A stretch of 10,545 nt of DNA from Pseudomonadota bacterium. GTDB lineage: Bacteria > Pseudomonadota > Gammaproteobacteria > Pseudomonadales > UBA5518. Positions 6,236 through 10,545 of this stretch are shown here, piece after piece (position 1 is the stretch's first letter; each line of letters begins with the position of its first letter). A program made the position numbers and the translations under genes. The stretch is from contig CAUJIL010000304.1 of NCBI GenBank assembly GCA_963204845.1, positions 1-10,545 on the forward strand, written 5' to 3'. The notes under the pieces were generated by a model. It was not told the DNA's origin and made no database searches. It saw nothing but the letters and a program-made list of their open reading frames with translations.

Positions 6236-7516
6236 TCACAGGCGGTCGCGCAGCGCGTAGTAAAGCAGCCCGAGCACCATGCCCGGGTAGCGCAGCAGCG
6301 TGCCGCCCGGAAAGCGTCGTTGCGGGATCTTGGCGAAGGCGTCGAAGCCGGCGGCTTCGGCCGTGATCGCTCCGGCGAGCAGCTTGCCGGCCAGGGTCGC
6401 GGTCGGTACGCCGTGGCCGGAGTAGCCGAGCGCGTAGAGGATCTCCGGCGCCAGGCGGCCGAACGCCGGCAGTCGGCCCAGCGTGATCGCGAGTGTGCCG
6501 CCCCAGGCGTGATCGATGCGGCGATCGGCCAGTCCGGGGTAGATCCCGAGCATGCGCCGGCGCACCAGCGAGGCGATGTCGGGCGGGAAGCCGGCGCGGT
6601 AGTTCTCGCCGCCGCCGAACAGCAGCCGCCGGTCGGCCGACAGCCGCCAGTAATCGATCACGAAACGCGAGTCCTGGACCGCGAGTCGCTGCGGATCGAT
6701 CGCTTCGGCAGTCGCCTCGTCGAGCGGCTCGGTGGCGATCATGAAATTGTTGATCGGCATGATCAGCCCGGCGATACGCGGCTCGAGCCGCCCGAGGTAG
6801 CCGTTGCAGGCGAGCACCAGGCGTTCCGCCTGCACGCTGCCCTGCGTGGTCCGGATCTGCACGCCGCGGCCGCGCCGGTAGCCGGTCACGCGCGAGTGTT
6901 CGTGCAGCCGGGCGCCCGCGCCGCGTGCCGCCGCGGCCAGCCCCAGCGCGTAGTTCAGCGGATGCAGGTGCAGCGAGCCCGCGTCGAGCAACCCGCCGCG
7001 GAACACCTCGCTGCCGCACAGCCGCGCGGTCTCCGCGCGCTCCACGTGGCGGCAGGCCGTGTAGCCGTACCGCTGCTGCAGGTGCGCCGCCTCGCGCCGC
7101 AGCGCCTCGTCGTCGGAGGCCTTCCAGGCCGTGTGCAGGATGCCGCTGCCGAGCTCGCAGTCGATGCGGTGACGCTCGATCAGGGCGCGCACCAGCGCGA
7201 CGGCCTCGAGCCCCAGGTCCCACAGCACGCGCGCGTGACCGGCGCCGAGGCGTTGTTCGAGCTCGGTCTGCGCGCGGCGCTGGCCGGTGCCGACGTGGCC
7301 TCCGTTGCGCCCCGAGGCGCCCCAGCCGATGCGTTCGGCTTCCAGCAGCACCACGTCGGCGCCGCGCTCCGCGAGGTGCAGCGCCGTCGACAACCCGGTG
7401 TAGCCGCCGCCGACCACGCACACGTCCGCGCGGGTGCTGCCGCACAGCGGCGGCAGGTCGGGGGCATCGTGTGCGCTGGCCGCGTACCAGGAGGAAATGT
7501 GTCCGGCGCTGCTCAT
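6236..7516 (-). CDS. puuB: FAD-dependent gamma-glutamylputrescine oxidase-like protein (DAO family)
   Basis: A 426-residue flavoprotein of the D-amino-acid-oxidase fold, the same length as E. coli PuuB. VVGGGYTGLSTALHL (34-48) is the dinucleotide-binding GxGxxG region, followed by the acidic end of strand two (LLEAERIG) and GWGASGRNGG (64-73), typical of this subfamily. The C-terminal part has WGGTLAIT and GYSGHGV, which close the FAD site, and ends LLYYALRDRL as in many PuuB-like proteins. PuuB oxidises gamma-glutamylputrescine to gamma-glutamyl-gamma-aminobutyraldehyde, releasing ammonia and peroxide. The start MSSAGHISSWY at 7516 has GAGG (7524-7527) seven bases upstream; a longer reading from 7573 would add 19 residues that intrude into the repeat region. 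The divergent puuA strongly supports the pathway call, but the exact amine substrate (putrescine or another polyamine, as for Pseudomonas PauB) cannot be told from sequence. Confidence 0.88.
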   Translation of the reverse strand: MSSAGHISSWYAASAHDAPDLPPLCGSTRADVCVVGGGYTGLSTALHLAERGADVVLLEAERIGWGASGRNGGHVGTGQRRAQTELEQRLGAGHARVLWDLGLEAVALVRALIERHRIDCELGSGILHTAWKASDDEALRREAAHLQQRYGYTACRHVERAETARLCGSEVFRGGLLDAGSLHLHPLNYALGLAAAARGAGARLHEHSRVTGYRRGRGVQIRTTQGSVQAERLVLACNGYLGRLEPRIAGLIMPINNFMIATEPLDEATAEAIDPQRLAVQDSRFVIDYWRLSADRRLLFGGGENYRAGFPPDIASLVRRRMLGIYPGLADRRIDHAWGGTLAITLGRLPAFGRLAPEILYALGYSGHGVPTATLAGKLLAGAITAEAAGFDAFAKIPQRRFPGGTLLRYPGMVLGLLYYALRDRL

Positions 7517-7538
7517 CGGCCAACCTCGGGGGGCCCGC

Positions 7539-7567
7539 TTGCAATCGCGCCGGGCCATCGATAAACT
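7539..7567 (+). promoter_or_regulatory. Possible sigma-70 promoter for puuA
   Basis: TTGCAA (7539-7544) and TAAACT (7562-7567) are separated by 17 bases; each matches four of six consensus positions. Transcription would begin near 7574, just at the first TAATTCGAGT box, leaving a leader of about 95 bases. Matches are modest, so this is only the best candidate by eye. Confidence 0.3.
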
Positions 7568-7610
7568 GAACAATAATTCGAGTACGTGCGAATATTAATT
7601 CGAGTTATCG
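7559..7610. promoter_or_regulatory. Operator-like repeat cluster between puuB and puuA
   Basis: An AT-rich island within GC-rich DNA holds nested repeats. TAATTCGAGT occurs twice, at 7574-7583 and 7596-7605, a 22-base period that puts both copies on about the same face of the helix. CGAAT (7589-7593) is an inverted half-site of ATTCG on either side (7576-7580 and 7598-7602). The whole block is bracketed by CGATAA (7559-7564) and its inverse TTATCG (7605-7610). This looks like a binding region for a dimeric or tetrameric repressor of the divergent puu genes. A PuuR/PauR-type regulator is the expected binder from known biology, but none is encoded here. Repeats are seen directly; function is inferred. 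Confidence 0.5.
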
Positions 7611-7630
7611 CCGCCTGCAAGACGTGTCGC

Positions 7631-7653
7631 CCGCCCCGGTCGACACCGGGCGG
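7631..7653 (+). repeat. GC-rich hairpin in the puuA leader
   Basis: CCCGGT (7635-7640) and ACCGGG (7645-7650) form a 6-bp stem around the loop CGAC. Skipping C7634 extends it by three more G-C pairs (7631-7633 with 7651-7653). It ends six bases before the puuA ribosome site (AGGTG, 7659-7663). No T-tract follows, so it is not a standard terminator. It could modulate translation or message stability, or be a by-product of base composition. Confidence 0.35.
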
Positions 7654-7669
7654 CGTGCAGGTGAACCCC

Positions 7670-9007
7670 ATGGAAACCATCCGCAACTGGCTGCTCGAGC
7701 ACCGCATCACCGAGGTCGAGGTGCTGGTGCCCGACATGACCGGCAACGCGCGCGGCAAGTTCGTGCCGGCTGACAAGTTCATCAAGCAGGAGAACCAGCG
7801 CCTGCCCGAGGGCATCCTCGCGCAGGCGGTCAACGGCGACTACCCGGACGACTACTGGGAGCTGCTGGACCCGCGTGACCGCGACATGGTGCTGCGACCG
7901 GACCCGAACACGATGCGGCTGGTGCCGTGGGCCAACGACGCCACCGCGCAGATCATCCACGACTGCCACGACATGGAAGGCCGCCCGCACCCGCTGGCCA
8001 CGCGCAACGTGCTGCGCCGCGTGCTCGCACTCTACGAGCGTGACGGACTGCGCCCGGTGGTGGCGCCGGAGGTGGAGTTTTACCTGGTCAAGAAGAACGC
8101 CGACCCGGACTACGAGCTGGAGCCGCCGCTGGGCCGCTCGGGGCGTCCCGAGTCGGCGCGCCAGTCCTACAGCATCGATGCGGTCAACGAGTTCGACCCG
8201 ATCATCGAGGACATGTACGACTTCTGCGAGGCGCAGAAGCTCGACGTCGACACGTTGATCCACGAGGCCGGCGCCGCGCAGCTCGAGGTGAACTTCCTGC
8301 ACGGCGACGCGCTGGAACTGGCCGACCAGGTATTCACCTTCAAGCGCACGATGCGCGAGACGGCGCTCAGGCACAACGTGTACGCCACGTTCATGTCGCG
8401 CCCGATGGCGAAGGAGCCGGGCAGCGCGATGCATATCCACCAGAGCATCCTGCGGCTCGAGGACGGGCGCAACATCTTCGGACGCGACGACGGCGGCGAC
8501 GAGCCCGAACTGCTGCATTTCATCGGCGGGCTGCAGAAGTACGTGCCGCTGCTGATCGCGCTGTTCGCCCCGAACGTCAACGCGTACCGGCGCTTCACGC
8601 GCGAGATCTCGGCGCCGATCAGCCTGCAGTGGGGCTACGACAACCGCACCACCGGTTTCCGCGTGCCGATCAGCGATGCACGCTCGCGCCGCGTCGAGAA
8701 CCGCTTCGCCGGCGCCGACGCGAACCCGTACCTGGCGATCGCGGCGAGCCTGGCGGCAGGCTATCTCGGCATGCAGCAGCGGCTCGAACCGACCGCGCCG
8801 TGCCCCGGCAATGCCTACGAGGAGGAGATCACCGTTGCGCGCAGCCTGGAGGAGGCGCTGCGCTATATCGACGAGGATGATGCGGTGGTCGGGATCCTCG
8901 GCGAGCAGTTCATCCGCGCCTACCGCTCGGTGAAGCTGGCCGAGTACGACGCCTTCAACCGCACGATCTCGAGCTGGGAGCGCGAGCACCTGCTGCTGAA
9001 CGTCTGA
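7670..9007 (+). CDS. puuA: Gamma-glutamylputrescine synthetase-like protein (glutamine synthetase family)
   Basis: A 445-residue glutamine-synthetase-family ligase. The N-terminal beta-grasp domain covers about 1-105, and the catalytic domain follows. Visible motifs: PEVEFYL (133-139, metal-binding glutamate), EAGAAQLEVNFLHGDAL (199-215, metal and glutamate site), GSAMHIHQS (251-259, catalytic histidine region), NRTTGFRVP (325-333, nucleotide/phosphate arginines), RVENRFAGADANPYLAIAAS (341-360). PuuA uses ATP to join glutamate to putrescine, protecting the amine before PuuB oxidises it; in pseudomonads the PauA relatives act on several polyamines. Divergent puuB makes this role far likelier than true glutamine synthesis, and the protein lacks the Tyr-adenylylation C-terminus of GlnA. 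The ATG at 7670 has AGGTG (7659-7663) upstream; an in-frame GTG at 7661 is possible. A reading from 7586 would start inside the operator-like repeats and is disfavoured. Confidence 0.9.
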   Translation: METIRNWLLEHRITEVEVLVPDMTGNARGKFVPADKFIKQENQRLPEGILAQAVNGDYPDDYWELLDPRDRDMVLRPDPNTMRLVPWANDATAQIIHDCHDMEGRPHPLATRNVLRRVLALYERDGLRPVVAPEVEFYLVKKNADPDYELEPPLGRSGRPESARQSYSIDAVNEFDPIIEDMYDFCEAQKLDVDTLIHEAGAAQLEVNFLHGDALELADQVFTFKRTMRETALRHNVYATFMSRPMAKEPGSAMHIHQSILRLEDGRNIFGRDDGGDEPELLHFIGGLQKYVPLLIALFAPNVNAYRRFTREISAPISLQWGYDNRTTGFRVPISDARSRRVENRFAGADANPYLAIAASLAAGYLGMQQRLEPTAPCPGNAYEEEITVARSLEEALRYIDEDDAVVGILGEQFIRAYRSVKLAEYDAFNRTISSWEREHLLLNV

Positions 9008-9017
9008 GTCCGGTCGC

Positions 9018-9031
9018 TTAACCAGAGTTAA
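9018..9031. repeat. Short inverted repeat TTAAC-N4-GTTAA between puuA and the NUDIX gene
   Basis: Perfect 5-bp arms around CAGA form a 14-base palindrome eleven bases after the puuA stop. It is AT-rich against its surroundings and has no T-tract, so it is a poor terminator. It lies about 25 bases upstream of a -10-like TATAGT (9056-9061) and could be a small operator for the NUDIX gene. Confidence 0.25.
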
Positions 9032-9055
9032 TGGCCGGCCCGGGAACGCCTGGCG

Positions 9056-9061
9056 TATAGT
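9056..9061 (+). promoter_or_regulatory. Candidate -10 element for the NUDIX gene
   Basis: TATAGT matches five of six sigma-70 -10 positions and lies 27 bases before the start codon. No convincing -35 element is present at 16-18 bases; a GGAAC (9043-9047) upstream is too close for a standard extracytoplasmic-sigma promoter. It is the only AT-rich candidate in the gap. Confidence 0.3.
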
Positions 9062-9088
9062 CCCGACTTTCGCTGCCGAGGGCGCCCC

Positions 9089-9769
9089 ATGTCGGATGTT
9101 CTTCCCGCCTCCACGGTGATCCTGCTCCGTGACGCGCCGGACGGTCTGCATACACTGCTGCTGCGGCGCAATTCCGCGCTCGGCTTCGCCGGTGGCGCGT
9201 GGGTGTTCCCGGGCGGTCGCGTCGACCCCGGGGAAATCGCGGCGGCGCCCGACGCGCTCGCGGCCGCGCGGCTCGCGGCGGTGCGCGAGACGCTCGAGGA
9301 GGCGCAACTGCGCATCGACCCCGCGTCGTTGCACTATTACTCGCACTGGACCACGCCGCCGGTGTCGCCGAAGCGTTTCGCGACCTGGTTCTTCGTCGCG
9401 CGTGCGCCGCAGGAGCACGCGGTGACCGTCGACGGCGGCGAGATCCACGACCACCTCTGGGTGCGCCCCGTGGAAGCGCTCGACCAGCGCGCGCGGGGGG
9501 AAATCGAGCTGTTGCCGCCCACCTTCGTCTCGTTGATCGAGCTTGCGCAGTGCGCCGACGTCGACGACGCGATCGCGCGCATCGCGCGCCGCCGGCCGCC
9601 GGTGTTCGAGCCGCATTTCATGCTGCGCCCGGACCGCCCGGCGGAGTCGCTGTACGCGGGCGATGCCGGCTACGTGAGTTCCGACCCCGACGTGCCCGGG
9701 CCGCGCCACCGCACCGTGCTCGGCAAACCCGAATGGCAGTACCTGAACGACGGAGTGGTGTCATGGTGA
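9089..9769 (+). CDS. NUDIX hydrolase with expanded Nudix box (NUDT19/CoA-diphosphatase-like)
   Basis: A 226-residue NUDIX-fold protein that should hydrolyse a nucleoside-diphosphate-linked substrate. The strand ASTVILLRD (7-15) and LLLRRNSALGFAGGAWVFPGG lead into the Nudix box, which is split: G43...E49 (GRVDPGE) is followed by 16 rather than 7 residues before R66-E67-T-L-E70-E71. The metal-binding glutamates are kept, but the glycine of EExGU is replaced (EEAQL). A longer segment inside the box and a WTTPPVSPKRFATWFF motif (87-102) are typical of the NUDT19/RP2 branch, whose characterised members act on CoA esters; the substrate here is inferred only loosely. The start at 9089 has GAGGG (9078-9082) upstream. 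The stop overlaps the next gene's start by 7 bases, so the two are probably translated together. Confidence 0.9.
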   Translation: MSDVLPASTVILLRDAPDGLHTLLLRRNSALGFAGGAWVFPGGRVDPGEIAAAPDALAAARLAAVRETLEEAQLRIDPASLHYYSHWTTPPVSPKRFATWFFVARAPQEHAVTVDGGEIHDHLWVRPVEALDQRARGEIELLPPTFVSLIELAQCADVDDAIARIARRRPPVFEPHFMLRPDRPAESLYAGDAGYVSSDPDVPGPRHRTVLGKPEWQYLNDGVVSW

Positions 9770-10545
9770 GCCGCTGGCAGGCCGGTCAGTCGCTGTCGCC
9801 GATGGATGATTACCCGCTGCACCAGATCGCCGACACGATCCGCAACGTGCAGACCAGCGATCGCAACTTCTATGACCGCTACTACTTCAACCTGCACAAC
9901 TCGAGCGGCGAGCTGTTCATGGTCATGGGCCTGGGGCAGTACCCGACGCTGGCCGTGCAGGACGCTTTCGTCGCCCTGCGTCGCGGCAACACGCACCGCG
10001 TGGTGCGGGCCTCGCGCGAGCTCGATGACCGCTTCGACACCTCGGTGGGCCCGATCCGCGTCGAGGTGCTCGACGGGCTGAACCGGCTGCGTTTCGTGCT
10101 CGAGCCCAACGAGTGGGGCATCGCGATGGACGTGGTGTGGCAGGGGGCGATCCCGGCCTTCCTGGAGCCCCGCCAGTACGTGCGCCGCAAGGGGCGCGTG
10201 TTCTTCGATTCGGTGCGCTTCGCGCAGACCGGCTGCTGGAGCGGGACGCTGGAGATCGACGGCGAGCGCTTCGCCGTCACGCCCGACCGCTGGAAGGGCA
10301 GCCGCGACCGTTCGTGGGGCATCCGCCCGGTGGGCGAGCACGAGCCGACCGGCATCCACCAGGGTTCGCAGGGCATGCAGGGCATGTGGAACTACTGCCC
10401 GATGCAGTTCGACGACCACTCGATCCTCTACATCTGCAACGAGCTGAACGACGGGCGGCGCGAACTCGAGGAGGCGATGCGCATCTGGGCCGACCCGGAG
10501 CGCGAGCCCGAGTGGCTGGGCCGGCCCGAGCACGCGCACGAGTTC
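9763..10545 (+). CDS. Conserved protein of unknown function, 3' end beyond window
   Basis: An uninterrupted reading frame gives 261 residues, beginning MVSRWQAGQSLSPMDDYPLH, and continues past the window. It has no signal peptide or membrane segment. It resembles, from memory, uncharacterised beta-rich proteins (AttH/carotenoid-hydratase-like lipocalin folds; recent DUF7064/DUF7065 labels) found near lipid or steroid genes. Features fitting that are DRNFYDRYYFNLHN (about 33-46), GPIRVEVLDGLNRLRFVLEP (96-115), and the motif RDRSWGIRPVG (about 184-194), preceded by RWKGS. I regard the family link as tentative. The ATG at 9763 overlaps the NUDIX gene by 7 bases and has GGAG (9752-9755) seven bases upstream; a GTG at 9766 would give a 4-base overlap. 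Coupling to a NUDIX hydrolase that may act on CoA esters hints at acyl-lipid metabolism, which is inference only. Confidence 0.82.
   Translation, partial: MVSRWQAGQSLSPMDDYPLHQIADTIRNVQTSDRNFYDRYYFNLHNSSGELFMVMGLGQYPTLAVQDAFVALRRGNTHRVVRASRELDDRFDTSVGPIRVEVLDGLNRLRFVLEPNEWGIAMDVVWQGAIPAFLEPRQYVRRKGRVFFDSVRFAQTGCWSGTLEIDGERFAVTPDRWKGSRDRSWGIRPVGEHEPTGIHQGSQGMQGMWNYCPMQFDDHSILYICNELNDGRRELEEAMRIWADPEREPEWLGRPEHAHEF

Noticed and set aside
9018..9031. TTAAC palindrome as terminator of puuA
   Set aside because: The stem is only 5 bp, AT-rich and lacks a T-tract, so it is listed only as a short repeat.
7595..9709. Long 704-codon minus-strand reading frame opposite puuA and the NUDIX gene
   Set aside because: His/Arg/Val-rich composition typical of the reverse complement of GC-rich coding DNA; it spans two well-supported plus-strand genes and their gap.
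9670..10539. 289-codon minus-strand frame opposite the last gene
   Set aside because: The plus strand has a ribosome site, a coupled start and conserved-looking motifs; the minus frame has a biased shadow composition.
1..10545. Mobile element, defence island, CRISPR, tRNA or attachment sites
   Set aside because: No transposase, integrase, repeat array, tRNA cloverleaf or composition shift was seen; all genes have ordinary metabolic or housekeeping families.

Overview
This is an ordinary-looking chromosomal stretch of a GC-rich proteobacterium (roughly two thirds G+C by eye, with strong G/C preference at third codon positions). The short-type isocitrate lyase, an RraA-family protein, an E. 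coli-like HtpX and a PuuA/PuuB pair fit a Gammaproteobacterium best, probably a non-enteric environmental lineage. I cannot name the genus. There are no RNA genes, insertion sequences, phage genes or CRISPR repeats that I can support, and no gene-free stretch reaches 300 bases.

Layout. Positions 1-506 (minus) hold the N-terminal half of a LysR-type regulator that is cut by the window edge. It diverges from isocitrate lyase aceA (600-1922, plus), and the 93-base gap contains an AT-rich palindrome. Thirteen bases after aceA comes an RraA-family gene (1936-2421). It meets the stop codon of a minus-strand gamma-glutamyltransferase head-on with no spacer.

From 7516 down to 2422 five genes run on the minus strand: puuB (FAD oxidase), a TetR regulator, a 97-residue protein of unknown function that overlaps the TetR gene by 4 bases, htpX (membrane zinc protease), and ggt (exported gamma-glutamyltransferase, 4 bases after htpX). 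A consensus-quality heat-shock (sigma-32) promoter lies directly in front of htpX, so htpX-ggt can be transcribed independently of the TetR pair.

The glutamine-synthetase-like puuA (7670-9007, plus) diverges from puuB. Their shared control region holds repeated TAATTCGAGT boxes and a leader hairpin. PuuA gamma-glutamylates putrescine or a similar amine and PuuB oxidises the product, so this is the first half of a polyamine-to-GABA route; puuC, puuD and the regulator are not here. Downstream on the plus strand are a NUDIX hydrolase with an expanded Nudix box (9089-9769) and, overlapping it by 7 bases, a conserved protein of unknown function that runs off the window end.

Themes: central carbon and nitrogen scavenging (glyoxylate shunt, polyamine use, gamma-glutamyl cleavage) plus envelope protein quality control. 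I found no convincing novel defence or mobile system. The most useful observations are regulatory: the sigma-32 site at htpX, the puu operator-like repeats and the lysR/aceA palindrome. A few protein-level oddities are also listed.
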